Origin: Massilia varians
Lineage (GTDB): Bacteria; Pseudomonadota; Gammaproteobacteria; Burkholderiales; Burkholderiaceae_D
Reading direction: 5' to 3'
Assembly: GCF_027923905.1 (NCBI RefSeq)
Contig: NZ_AP026966.1
Span: 930,001 to 994,000 of the forward strand
DNA length: 64,000 bases
This document shows positions 20,528-28,611 of this stretch, in pieces (within the stretch, counting starts at the first letter, position 1; every line of letters begins with the position of its first letter). Position numbers and translations under genes: made by a program. The notes beneath the pieces were generated by a model. The model saw nothing but the letters and a program-made list of their open reading frames with translations. It ran no database searches and was not told the origin of the DNA.

Positions 20528-22033
20528 TCAGTCCGGCCAGGCCGCGTTGATCTCGAGCGCCTTGTCCATGTTCTTGATGAGCAGATCCACGTAGTACGGA
20601 TCCAGGTGGTGCCCCGCCACCTCGCGCAGGTGCTCGGTGACTTTCGCCGCCGGCCAGGCGTCCTTGTAGCAGCGCTTGTGGGAGAGCGCGTCGAACACGT
20701 CGGCCACCGCCACGATGCGGGCGTAAGGGTGGATGGCCTCGCCGCGCAGGCCCTGCGGGTAGCCGCTGCCGTCGAACTTCTCGTGGTGCTGGTGGGCGAT
20801 CACGGCGGCGGCCTTCAGGATCGGGCGCTGCGAGCCGTCCAGGATCTGCAGGCCCACGGTCGGGTGCTGCTTCATCACTTCCCACTCGTCCTCGGTCAGC
20901 TTGCCCGGCTTGAGCAGCACCGCGTCCGGGGTGGCGATCTTGCCCACGTCATGCATCGGCGCGGCGTGCATCAGGGTCGCGACTTCGTCTTCCGGCATGC
21001 CGGAGGCCTGGGCCAGCAGGTGGCAGACCTGGGCCATGCGGCGCACGTGGTTGCCGGCTTCGTTCGAGCGCGACTCCACCACGTCGCCGAGGCGCAGGAT
21101 CAGTTCCGCCTGGGTGTCGGTGATCTCCTGGTTCAGCAGGATGTTGTCGAAAGCGATCGCCACGCCCGAGCAGAACACCTCGAGCAGCTGGGCGTCGATC
21201 TCCGCGATCTCTTCCACACCCTTGAGCACCAGCAGCGAGGCCTTGCCGGTGCGGTTCGGGAAGTAGCCGACGTAGGTGTCGCCGTGCAGGCGCGAAATGC
21301 GGTTGTGACGCGCGTCGTCGAGCTGGGCCACCAGTTCATGGCCGATCTCGTGGCCTTCCATGTCGCCGATCTGGGCCAATACCTCGTACTGGCTCTCGCC
21401 CGTGATCACGCTGGCGCCCTTCAGGCGCAGCAGCATGCTCTGCTCCAGGCGCAGCAGCGCCACCACCTGCTGCAGCAGACCGTTGGCGAAATCCTTCAGG
21501 CTGCGCTGCTGGAAGATGTGGGTGGAGGCGGCGATCACGCGCTCCAGGCCTTCGCGGTAGGTCTGCTGCGCGCGGCGCGCATCCTCGACCTTCATGATGT
21601 CGCGGTAGGCGCGCAGGGCGGCGAAGGTGGTGGTGAACAGCTTGGTGCGATCGAGCTCGGTCTTTTCCTTGTAATCGTTGATGTCGTAATCGACGATCAC
21701 GCGCTCTTCCGGCGCCTGGCCCGGCTGGCCGGTGCGCAGCACGATGCGGGTGAACTGGTTGTCCAGGTCCTGGCGCATCCAGCGCGCCACTTCCAGGCCG
21801 CTGTCCTCGCGTTCCATCACCACGTCCAGGAACACCAGGGCGACGTCCTTCTCGCGTGCCAGCACCTCCTTGGCCTCCTCGCCGCTGTAGGCGTGCAGGA
21901 AATGCAGCGCGCGGCCGTCGAGGCGGAAGCGGGACAGGGTCAGCTTGGTGATGTCATGGATGTCGGGTTCGTCGTCGACCAGCAGGACTTTCCATGGAGC
22001 CAGCTTTGGCGCCGCGTTGGAGAGAAAGGACAT
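20528..22033 (-). CDS. Response regulator with DUF3369 and HD-GYP domains
   Basis: A 501-aa protein. The receiver domain (about 15-140) has the acidic pair Asp20/Asp21 and the phosphorylation site Asp70 (LVFLDVVME). DUF3369, a GAF-like domain, covers about 160-310. The HD-GYP phosphodiesterase domain follows with HDVGKI and HHEKFDGSGYPQG, both intact. HD-GYP enzymes degrade cyclic di-GMP, so this should lower c-di-GMP when phosphorylated or dephosphorylated by a kinase. The GAF-GAF kinase converging on it is a natural partner candidate. The long AT-rich leader carries a dyad at 22175-22197. Confidence 0.92.
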   Translation of the reverse strand: MSFLSNAAPKLAPWKVLLVDDEPDIHDITKLTLSRFRLDGRALHFLHAYSGEEAKEVLAREKDVALVFLDVVMEREDSGLEVARWMRQDLDNQFTRIVLRTGQPGQAPEERVIVDYDINDYKEKTELDRTKLFTTTFAALRAYRDIMKVEDARRAQQTYREGLERVIAASTHIFQQRSLKDFANGLLQQVVALLRLEQSMLLRLKGASVITGESQYEVLAQIGDMEGHEIGHELVAQLDDARHNRISRLHGDTYVGYFPNRTGKASLLVLKGVEEIAEIDAQLLEVFCSGVAIAFDNILLNQEITDTQAELILRLGDVVESRSNEAGNHVRRMAQVCHLLAQASGMPEDEVATLMHAAPMHDVGKIATPDAVLLKPGKLTEDEWEVMKQHPTVGLQILDGSQRPILKAAAVIAHQHHEKFDGSGYPQGLRGEAIHPYARIVAVADVFDALSHKRCYKDAWPAAKVTEHLREVAGHHLDPYYVDLLIKNMDKALEINAAWPD

Positions 22034-22174
22034 AGGCTTACCGTATGTTCGGGTTGATCAATCGCAACATTCAGCGGCGAAAAACGTATAAGACATAGCC
22101 GCGGGTCAAAATCGATTGTAGTACGGCTATCAATCCTTAACAACAGGCAACATTAAAAGTGTTGGTTAACGATG

Positions 22175-22197
22175 TTACATAGCTGAAAACTATGTAA
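22175..22197. promoter_or_regulatory. Inverted repeat between nei-like gene and HD-GYP gene
   Basis: Perfect 8-bp arms TTACATAG and CTATGTAA around a 7-base loop in a clearly AT-richer 189-bp gap. It is about 140 bp upstream of the HD-GYP start codon and 25 bp after the glycosylase stop on the same strand. With little GC and no T-run it is a poor terminator, so an operator is more likely. Confidence 0.35.
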
Positions 22198-22222
22198 GAC
22201 GGTTAAGGAAAAGCCAGGGCTC

Positions 22223-22963
22223 CTAGCTGTAGCGTTTCTGGCAGCGTTCGCAGTAGAAGCTGCGCCGGTTGCTGCGGCCGAGCTTGGCTTTCAGGAAGGG
22301 GATGTCGCAACGCGGGCAGATGCGTTTTGCATGCGCCAGCCAGTGCTGCTTGAGCACGTATTGGCGCTTCCATTCCAGGAAGTCGAATGAGTATTGGCGG
22401 GCCTCGTCGACCAGCAGGCGCAGCTTGGGCGCGGGCAGGGCGCCGATGGTCGACAGCGGATGCACGCGGATGCGAAACAGCACTTCGTTCTTGATGATGT
22501 TGCCGACGCCGGAAAAGATGTCCTGGTCGAGCAGGGCGTCGCAGGCCAGCATGTCGGGCCGGGCGCGCAGCTTCTTGCGCGCTTTCCTGGGGTCCCAGGC
22601 GTCCGACATGACGTCGGCACTGAAGTCGTAAGCGGCAAAGGTCGCGCGGTCGATCTCGCGGACCTGGCAGGCATAGAGGTTGAGCTCGTCGCCATTGGCG
22701 GTTTCGATGGACAGGCGCGGGGTCTTCTCCTCGCGCCGCTCGTTGATGCGGTAGGTGCCGAACAGCAGGAAGTGGACGCGCACTACCATGCCGGGTGTCT
22801 CGATCAGCAGGTGCTTGCCCCAGGTGTGGATCGCCTCGATGCGCTGGCCCACCAGGCGCGCAGGGTCGATGGCGCGGACGTTGCCGTCGGCACGGACGAT
22901 TTCCTGGCCGGTGAAATCCCTAACCAGTTCCTTCAAGATATATAGCGACGGTCCCTCGGGCAT
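22223..22963 (-). CDS. Fpg/Nei-family DNA glycosylase (endonuclease VIII-like)
   Basis: A 246-aa base-excision repair enzyme. It starts MPEGPS with the catalytic Pro2 and Glu3 of the family. The helix-two-turn-helix region is SGVGNIIKNEVLFRIRVHP, and a C-terminal zinc finger has CPRC and CERC pairs, ending CQKRYS. MPEGP and the finger point to the Nei side (oxidised pyrimidines) more than Fpg. All catalytic elements look intact. Same strand as the HD-GYP gene downstream, but 189 bp apart, so probably separately transcribed. Confidence 0.9.
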   Translation of the reverse strand: MPEGPSLYILKELVRDFTGQEIVRADGNVRAIDPARLVGQRIEAIHTWGKHLLIETPGMVVRVHFLLFGTYRINERREEKTPRLSIETANGDELNLYACQVREIDRATFAAYDFSADVMSDAWDPRKARKKLRARPDMLACDALLDQDIFSGVGNIIKNEVLFRIRVHPLSTIGALPAPKLRLLVDEARQYSFDFLEWKRQYVLKQHWLAHAKRICPRCDIPFLKAKLGRSNRRSFYCERCQKRYS

Positions 22964-23078
22964 GGTGCGACATCCTCCCCGCCATTGTCGGCCGAGTCCG
23001 GAATATGCCCTGTGCGTAATCTAACTGTCGGCCTACAAAACTTCTCCAAAAGAGGCTGGCAGGCAGGCACAAAGGGCG

Positions 23079-23084
23079 TATATT
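23079..23084 (+). promoter_or_regulatory. Shared promoter element of first DUF3016 gene
   Basis: TATATT preceded by AAAGGGCG: the same block AAAGGGCGTATATT occurs upstream of the second DUF3016 gene with TATATT at 25590-25595. The position 41-46 bases before each start codon fits a -10 box. The match outside this block is weak, so it looks conserved for function. Confidence 0.45.
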
Positions 23085-23124
23085 TACTGATGGGTAAACA
23101 TATTGAACAGTGAAGGGAAGCGAC

Positions 23125-23619
23125 ATGAAGACAAGGGTTTTCAAAGCGGCTCTCGCAGCGGCACTCGCACTGGGCGCCGGCGTCGCGTCGGCGGAAGTGA
23201 CCGTCAACTACGTCAATATGGAGCAGTTCGCTGACCTTCCCAGCGGCGAATGGGAGCGCAAGGATGTCCTGAACAGGCTGGCGGATTACATCAAGAAGCT
23301 GGGCGCCGACTTGCCTGCGGGCACTGACCTGACTGTCAACATCTACAACGTCGACCTGGCCGGGCGCGAATATCCGGGCCAGCGCGCCAGCGGCGACATG
23401 CGCGTCCTCGAAGGCAAGTCCGACTGGCCCCTGATCGAACTGCAGTACGCCCTGAGCAGCAATGGCCAGGTGTTCGACAGCGGCACTGCCCAGATCTCCG
23501 ACGTGATCTACATGCAGCGCATAATGAAGCGTTCCCAGGAAACGGACAACCTGCGCTACGAGAAGCGCATGCTGCAGGACTGGTTCAAGAAGACCATCCT
23601 GACCAAGAAGCCCGGCTGA
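23125..23619 (+). CDS. DUF3016 family exported protein, copy 1
   Basis: A 164-aa protein with a signal peptide at 1-23 (core FKAALAAALALGAGVASA). The mature part matches the DUF3016 pattern: VTVNYV, F-x-DLPSGEWERKDVLNRLADY, DLTVNIYNVDLAGREYPG and a C-terminal MLQDWFKKTIL. The function is unknown; the product is probably periplasmic. The start at 23125 follows GAAGGGAAGCGAC. About 60 percent identical by eye to the gene at 25635-26123; a group II intron separates the two. Confidence 0.82.
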   Translation: MKTRVFKAALAAALALGAGVASAEVTVNYVNMEQFADLPSGEWERKDVLNRLADYIKKLGADLPAGTDLTVNIYNVDLAGREYPGQRASGDMRVLEGKSDWPLIELQYALSSNGQVFDSGTAQISDVIYMQRIMKRSQETDNLRYEKRMLQDWFKKTILTKKPG

Positions 23620-23642
23620 GCCATGCCGGGACGATGGCAGCA

Positions 23643-23664
23643 CGGCGCCGCGCGGCGCCGTTTT
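23643..23664 (+). terminator. Terminator of first DUF3016 gene; intron target
   Basis: Perfect hairpin CGGCGCCG-CG-CGGCGCCG (23643-23660) followed by TTTTCATT. The intron begins eight bases after the stem, the position used by terminator-targeting group IIC introns. Confidence 0.75.
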
Positions 23665-23668
23665 CATT

Positions 23669-25506
23669 GTGCGCCCAGCATGGGCGCACTCTTGCGGGTG
23701 CAAGTCCCGCCGTGAGCTGACCACAGCGAGCGAAGTGAAGCGCAACTGCCTAAGGGCGACCGAGCGTGGGGAGGAAGCGTGGAGCGAAACTGCGAGCCGA
23801 TGGACAAGAACCGGATAGAAGGCGCTGCCGAGCAGGGCGAGCGGGCAATGATCCGCGAAGCTCTCGTGGTCAAGGCGAAGTGGCGTAAATCCGGCGGTTG
23901 TGCAGTGAAGGAGTGCGTTCTTACCTTGGGGAGATCTCGCCTCATGCCTGAAAGGGCGACGTGGCGACACGGAGCGAGAAGTCAGCAGAGGCCATAGTAG
24001 CTGAGTTTTTTTTTCAGCGAAGGGCTGAACGAGTAGGAGTGTCGAACAACTTGTCGATGAATCGTGTACGGCATCAGATGCCCGCATCAGCGGGGCGGGT
24101 CGCGGCAAGGCGGGGTGAAGCCTCGTCCGATGCAACCAGCGATGAAACACGACTCCCGCGACAGGAACTGGAAGACACAGGGCGAGACTTGCTTGTGCAA
24201 GCGCTCGCGAGGGAGAACATGCAACGCGCGTGGAAACGCGTGAAGACGAACAAGGGAGCCGCAGGCGTCGATGGTCTGGACATTGCCCAGACCGGACAGC
24301 ACCTGAAGCACGCTTGGCCTGCCATCAGGAAGCAACTGTTGGAAGGCACGTACCTGCCCATGCCGGTGCGGCGCGTCGGCATTCCAAAGCCGGACGGAAG
24401 CGAGCGTGAACTGGGAATACCCACCGTAACCGACCGTTTGATTCAGCAGGCACTATTGCAGGTGCTGCAACCGCTGATCGATCCCACCTTTAGTGAACAC
24501 AGCCACGGGTTCCGGCCCGGCCGGCGTGCGCGTGATGCCGTGCTTGCAGCACAGCAATACGTGCAACAAGGCTACCGCACCGTGGTCGACGTCGATCTGT
24601 CGAAGTTCTTTGATCGGGTCAACCACGACATCCTGATCGACCGCCTAAGGAAACGCGTGAACGACGCCGGAGTTATCCGGCTGGTACGCGCCTACCTGAA
24701 CGCGGGGATCATGGATGGCGGCGTGGTGGTCGAGCGGGGAGAAGGGACGCCGCAAGGCGGACCGCTCTCGCCGCTTCTGGCCAACGTGCTTCTCGACGAG
24801 GTGGATCGGATGCTGGAACGACAGGGGCATCGCTTTGCCCGCTATGCCGATGACTGCAACGTGTACGTGCGCAGCCAGAAGGCAGGCGAGCGGGTAATGA
24901 TCTTGCTCAAGCGCCGGTACGACAAGCTGCACCTGAAGATCAACGAATCGAAAAGTGCAGTGAGCCGGGCGTTTGACCGCAAATTCCTGGGCTATGAGCT
25001 GTGGATGGGCCCTGAAGGCGAGGTGAAACGCGCGGTGTCGAAGAAGGCGCTGGAGGCATTCCGGCAGAAGATCAGGCAACTTACTCGTCGATCAGGTGGA
25101 CGCAGCATTGCCGAGGTAATTGATGGGCTGCGTAGCTACGTATTGGGATGGAAAGCATATTTCGGACTGGCGCAAACCCCGACTGCCCTGCGAGAGCTGG
25201 ACAAGTGGATGCGCCACCGTCTACGTGCAATTCACCTGAAACAGTGGCGATGTGGGCCTACCATCTATCGAGAGCTGCGAAAGTTGGGGGCAACGCCGAA
25301 AGTCGCTGCTCTGGTTGCGGGGAACAACCGCAGCTGGTGGCGCAACAGCAGGCTTGCCCTGAACAACGTCCTGACGATTGGCTACTTCGACCGCCTTGGC
25401 ATGCCTCGCCTCACTTAACCTCAACTACTCGAACCGCCCGGTGCGGACCCGCATGCCGGGTGGTGTGGGAGGGGCCAGTCAGCACGCTGACTGCCCCTAT
25501 CCCGAT
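23669..25506 (+). mobile_element. Group IIC intron, full length (intron 1)
   Basis: A 1838-bp bacterial group II intron. It begins GTGCGCCC-AGCAT-GGGCGCAC, as class C introns begin, and contains the IIC-like domain I and IV sequence. Domain V is at about 25431-25464 (GAACCGCCCGG...CCGGGTGGT, with a CGC triad) and domain VI at 25465-25500, ending CCCGAT. The 389 noncoding bases before the maturase are ribozyme domains. The 5' exon is the T-tract side of a terminator, the known IIC target. EBS1 can be read as AATGA (23847-23851), complementary to the last five exon bases TCATT (23664-23668). The exact 3' end (25506) is by comparison with intron 2. Confidence 0.88.
24057..25418 (+). CDS. ltrA: Group II intron reverse transcriptase/maturase
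   Basis: A 453-aa intron-encoded protein. The RT domain runs from about residue 50 (KGAAGVDGLD, IPKPDGSERELGIPTVTDRLIQQAL) through HSHGFRPGRRA, the EGTPQGGPLSP block and the catalytic YADD (RYADDCNVYV). A thumb/X maturase domain follows (GLRSYVLGWKAYFGLAQTP, RLRAIHLKQWRCG). There is no obvious endonuclease domain, as usual for class C. All RT motifs are intact, so the intron may be active. The start was chosen by alignment with intron 2's protein (MPMQKVQRQMPANAG); a GTG at 24039 is possible. Confidence 0.9.
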   Translation: MNRVRHQMPASAGRVAARRGEASSDATSDETRLPRQELEDTGRDLLVQALARENMQRAWKRVKTNKGAAGVDGLDIAQTGQHLKHAWPAIRKQLLEGTYLPMPVRRVGIPKPDGSERELGIPTVTDRLIQQALLQVLQPLIDPTFSEHSHGFRPGRRARDAVLAAQQYVQQGYRTVVDVDLSKFFDRVNHDILIDRLRKRVNDAGVIRLVRAYLNAGIMDGGVVVERGEGTPQGGPLSPLLANVLLDEVDRMLERQGHRFARYADDCNVYVRSQKAGERVMILLKRRYDKLHLKINESKSAVSRAFDRKFLGYELWMGPEGEVKRAVSKKALEAFRQKIRQLTRRSGGRSIAEVIDGLRSYVLGWKAYFGLAQTPTALRELDKWMRHRLRAIHLKQWRCGPTIYRELRKLGATPKVAALVAGNNRSWWRNSRLALNNVLTIGYFDRLGMPRLT

Positions 25507-25589
25507 TACCGGAGCCATTTGTACTGCGGACCTAACATTTCGATACAAAACGCCGACAAGGCGATACTGGAAAGGCGCCGCAAAGGGCG

Positions 25590-25595
25590 TATATT
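25590..25595 (+). promoter_or_regulatory. Shared promoter element of second DUF3016 gene
   Basis: TATATT inside CAAAGGGCGTATATT, the same block found before the first DUF3016 gene. It lies 40 bases upstream of the start codon, downstream of the intron, so this gene keeps its own promoter. Confidence 0.45.
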
Positions 25596-25634
25596 CGGAA
25601 CATGAAGCAGTCCGGAACAATGAAAGGGAAAGCA

Positions 25635-26123
25635 ATGAAAACGGTGATTGGCAAAGCGGCCCTCGCGGCCCTGCTCGCGCTGGCTGCCGGCGCCGCCTCG
25701 GCGGGCGTGACCGTCCATTATGTGGAGTCCGACAAGTTCTCCGACCTGCCATTCGCACCGTGGGAGCGCAAGGAAGTACTCGACAGCCTGGCGGATTATT
25801 TTGTCCAACTGGGCAAGTCACTGCCGGCAGGGCAGGAGCTGACGGTGGACGTAACCGACATCGACCTTGCCGGCCGCGAATACCCGAACACGCGCGGCGG
25901 GAACGACCTGCGCGTGCTCAAGGGCATGGCGGACTGGCCGGTGATGGAGCTGCGCTACACCCTGAGCGCCAACGGCCAGGTCGTCAAGAGCGGCAAGGCC
26001 AAGCTGTCGGACATGAACTACCTGCAGCGCGGCAGCCGCATGCACGACAGCGAGCCCCTGCGCTTCGAGAAGCGCATGATCCAGGAGTGGTTCGACAAGA
26101 CCATCCTGGAGAAGAAGTCCTGA
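25635..26123 (+). CDS. DUF3016 family exported protein, copy 2
   Basis: A 162-aa paralogue of the gene at 23125. Signal peptide at about 1-22 (AALAALLALAAGAASA), then VTVHYVESDKFSDLPFAPWERKEVLDSLADYF, ELTVDVTDIDLAGREYP and MIQEWFDKTILEKKS. Probably periplasmic; function unknown. The ATG at 25635 follows GAAAGGGAAAGCA. The pair arose by tandem duplication before the intron entered between them. An ISL3-family element sits in the T-tract of its terminator. Confidence 0.82.
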   Translation: MKTVIGKAALAALLALAAGAASAGVTVHYVESDKFSDLPFAPWERKEVLDSLADYFVQLGKSLPAGQELTVDVTDIDLAGREYPNTRGGNDLRVLKGMADWPVMELRYTLSANGQVVKSGKAKLSDMNYLQRGSRMHDSEPLRFEKRMIQEWFDKTILEKKS

Positions 26124-26149
26124 ATCGTTTCCTGATCACCCAATGAAAC

Positions 26150-26183
26150 ATGGCGCCCCGGCGAACCGGGGCGCCATTTTTTT
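26150..26183 (+). terminator. Terminator of second DUF3016 gene, split by an IS
   Basis: Perfect 11-bp stem TGGCGCCCCGG (26151-26161) and complement (26166-26176) with a CGAA loop, followed by seven T. The last eight bases, ATTTTTTT (26176-26183), are the target duplication of the insertion sequence that begins at 26184. The T-run remains, so the terminator should still work. Confidence 0.85.
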
Positions 26184-27516
26184 GGTTCATCGCGTTTTGC
26201 CGGGAAACGCATCCTTGATTTTCAGGAAGAAGTAGGATGCATCCCGAAATCCGTAGGCCATGCGCTTGATGACTTTGATGCGGTTGTTGACGCCTTCCAG
26301 GATCGATGAGTTCATCGGATAGATGGCCGAAGCCAGAATGCCGCGCCGGTACTTGGCCAGCCGTTTGGCAAACTGGATCAGCGGTGTGATATGGCTTTCC
26401 AAGGCGAGTTTGAGCCAAGCCTTCCATCGACGAGCACCTTCCCGGACCGATGGCGCATACCAGATCTCTTTCAATTCGGTCTTGAGCAGGTAGACCGTTG
26501 CCAGCGGCTGATTGGCGGCGAGCAGTTCTTCGAGCTTGACGGCCTGTTCGGCCTTGAGGTTGTCGCGGTTGCGTAGTAACAGCCAGCGGCTACGCTTGAT
26601 GACCTGGCGCGCTTTTGGTTCGGCCCGTAACGTATTGGCTTGATCGACGCGCACCCGGTCGACGACTTCGCGGCCGAAGCGGGCCACGACATGAAACAAA
26701 TCGTAGACCACCTCCGCGTTTGGACATTGCTGACGCACTTCAAGGTCCATGGCCGTGTTCATATCCATGGCCACCGCCTCGATTCGCTGGCAGCCTTGCT
26801 CGCCCAGCAGCTCAAAGAATGGCCGGATCGCTTCCCGGCTGTTGCCTTCCCCAACCCACAAGACGCGCATACGCTCGGCATCCATGGCCACGGTAGCGTA
26901 GCGATGGCCCTTGTGCAGGGCAAATTCGTCCATGACCAAGCGGCGTACGCCCACCGCCGAGAAGTCGCCGTGCAGCTGCTTTAGTCGCCGATGATCAATC
27001 TCTTTGATGGTATGCCAGTGCAGCCCGGTCAACCGGGCTATATGGGCTATGGGCAGCAACTGCGCCAGCGCCTCGACCCACAGACGCACGCGGTGCGTGA
27101 TGCGCGCCCGGCGGTCGAGCCAAACAATGTGCTCGGCCACTCGTGCATTGCAGTGATGGCAGTCCAGCCGCCGTACCGGCACATCGAGCCAGACGCGCTT
27201 GTCCAGAACGTCGCGATCGCGCACCTTACGCCTTCGGCGCTCATGCACCAGGGCGCAAGGCTGGTGGCACGCTCCGCACACAGCATCCCTTGCCGGGCAG
27301 GTATCGAGAACGATTAACAGTGATCCGTCTTCTTGTTCTTGGACGGTGTCGACAATATGGCCTTCCCAAAACGGGACAGACGACATAGCATTGAGCATGG
27401 CGGTGGTTTGATAGACTGATTTGTTTGGCGACTATCAATCTACCAACATCAGGCCACCGCCACCACCTCCCGATTAGATCGTCAACCCCGTCTTCCCCCA
27501 TTCCCCGCGAAGAACC
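26184..27516. mobile_element. ISL3-family insertion sequence
   Basis: A 1333-bp element bounded by an 8-bp direct repeat ATTTTTTT at 26176-26183 and 27517-27524, the 8-bp duplication expected of ISL3. The terminal inverted repeats begin GGTTC-A/T-TCGCG (left 26184-26194; right end read inwards from 27516), 10 of 11 matching, with weaker similarity further in. It holds one transposase gene on the minus strand. Intact ends and target repeat suggest a fairly recent insertion. About 118 bases at the right end, before the transposase start, hold only the promoter region and end repeat. Confidence 0.9.
26187..27398 (-). CDS. ISL3-family transposase
   Basis: A 403-aa DDE transposase. The N-terminal zinc-finger-like region has C-G-A-C-H and CHHCNAR pairs (about 40-85). 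Catalytic-domain stretches are VMDEFALHKGHRYATV, VAMDMNTAMDLEVRQQCPNAEVVYDLFHVV and, near the end, NSSILEGVNNRIKVIKRMAYGFRD, all typical of ISL3. The length is standard and no frameshift is seen. The ATG at 27398 or at 27386 (MSSVPFW) may be used. The stop codon lies within a few bases of the left inverted repeat. Confidence 0.9.
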   Translation of the reverse strand: MLNAMSSVPFWEGHIVDTVQEQEDGSLLIVLDTCPARDAVCGACHQPCALVHERRRRKVRDRDVLDKRVWLDVPVRRLDCHHCNARVAEHIVWLDRRARITHRVRLWVEALAQLLPIAHIARLTGLHWHTIKEIDHRRLKQLHGDFSAVGVRRLVMDEFALHKGHRYATVAMDAERMRVLWVGEGNSREAIRPFFELLGEQGCQRIEAVAMDMNTAMDLEVRQQCPNAEVVYDLFHVVARFGREVVDRVRVDQANTLRAEPKARQVIKRSRWLLLRNRDNLKAEQAVKLEELLAANQPLATVYLLKTELKEIWYAPSVREGARRWKAWLKLALESHITPLIQFAKRLAKYRRGILASAIYPMNSSILEGVNNRIKVIKRMAYGFRDASYFFLKIKDAFPGKTR

Positions 27517-27524
27517 ATTTTTTT
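27517..27524. repeat. Target-site duplication, right copy
   Basis: ATTTTTTT, identical to 26176-26183 on the other side of the insertion sequence. Removing the IS and one copy restores hairpin-ATTTTTTT-CTGGCC, an ordinary terminator between the DUF3016 gene and the convergent exported-protein gene. Confidence 0.88.
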
Positions 27525-27532
27525 CTGGCCTG

Positions 27533-28582
27533 TCAGCCGTTCTTGCCGGCCTTGGCGCGCGCCGCGGCCGCTTTCTCGGCCGCCTCCCGGGCCAGCGCCG
27601 CCGTGTCCTTCACCGTGTAGTCGGATGGCACCGTGAACAGGGCCGCCGCCGGCTCCTCGCGCTTCAGGTTTTCCGCGCGGTAGACGAATTCGCCGCTGCG
27701 CGGGTCGCTGCGCTTCTGGTACACCACGGCCTGCAACTCGGGCGCGGTCCAGGTCTCGGTGCTGACCACGATCGGATTGCGGTTGCCGATCTCGCCGGCG
27801 GGGATCTCGTAGCTGCGCTGCACGCCGGTCGCCTTCACGCCATGGAAGTCGCGGGTGCCGAGGTCCCTGGTTTCCGCCTTGCTGGCCCATTTGTGGTCGC
27901 CGAGCGCGCCGGCGAGCACTGGCGCCACGCGCGCCGCCGCCTGCGGTCCCGCCACCTGGGCGATGCGGATCTGCACGTCCTTGTGCTCACCGGCGCCGGC
28001 GCCGGAACGCTCGACCTGCTTGACGATGAAACGCTCGCCTTCCGGCAGCTTGCCTTCGCGGCGCAATTCCTCGATCTTCATGCGCGCCTGGGCGCCGGCC
28101 GCGCGGGCCTGTTCACGGATGGCGGCGCCATTCGGCGCCGCGATCCTGATCGCGCTCTTGTCGCGTGGGCGCAGGACGTAGCGTACGCCTTCGACCGGAT
28201 CGTGGATCATCACGGTGCGCAGTTCGCCGTCTTCGCCGCGCACCTCGGTGCGGGTGCGGCCGGCGCTGTCGCGGTAGCTCATCGTGATGGTCTTGCGCAC
28301 GATCTGGTTGCCGTCGCCCAGGGTCTGGGTGCGTTCCGACACCATCTCGGCGCTGTAAGGCGCGTTCTTGATCATGCGCCCGCGCGCCATGTGCACCATC
28401 GTGGTGGCCCCGCCCATGGCGTCGGCGACGTCCATGCCATCCGGGCCGGCGTGCAGCTCGCCGCCGCTACGGGTGACGATGCGGCGCTCGACGGCCTGTT
28501 CTTCGTCCAGGCCCATGTCATAGGCCAGGGCCGGGGCAACAGCGCAGGCCAGCAATGCTGCAAGCAGAATCTTCTTGTTCAT
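27533..28582 (-). CDS. Exported protein encoded with an ECF sigma factor
   Basis: A 349-aa protein with a signal peptide (core ILLAALLACAVAPALA, cleavage near residue 20). The mature part is polar, with RTQTLGDGNQIVRKTITMSYRDSAGRTRTEVRGEDG, a Lys/Arg/Glu-rich helix near 165-185, and an Ala/Lys-rich helical tail (ALAREAAEKAAAARAKAG). No family recognised. The start follows AAGAGGAAATGAC. Third gene after the sigma factor and the putative anti-sigma on the same strand, so it may be a sensor or target of that system. The IS at 26184-27516 lies just beyond its stop. Confidence 0.7.
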   Translation of the reverse strand: MNKKILLAALLACAVAPALAYDMGLDEEQAVERRIVTRSGGELHAGPDGMDVADAMGGATTMVHMARGRMIKNAPYSAEMVSERTQTLGDGNQIVRKTITMSYRDSAGRTRTEVRGEDGELRTVMIHDPVEGVRYVLRPRDKSAIRIAAPNGAAIREQARAAGAQARMKIEELRREGKLPEGERFIVKQVERSGAGAGEHKDVQIRIAQVAGPQAAARVAPVLAGALGDHKWASKAETRDLGTRDFHGVKATGVQRSYEIPAGEIGNRNPIVVSTETWTAPELQAVVYQKRSDPRSGEFVYRAENLKREEPAAALFTVPSDYTVKDTAALAREAAEKAAAARAKAGKNG

Positions 28583-28611
28583 GTCATTTCCTCTTGTGGG
28601 TGAATATCGAC

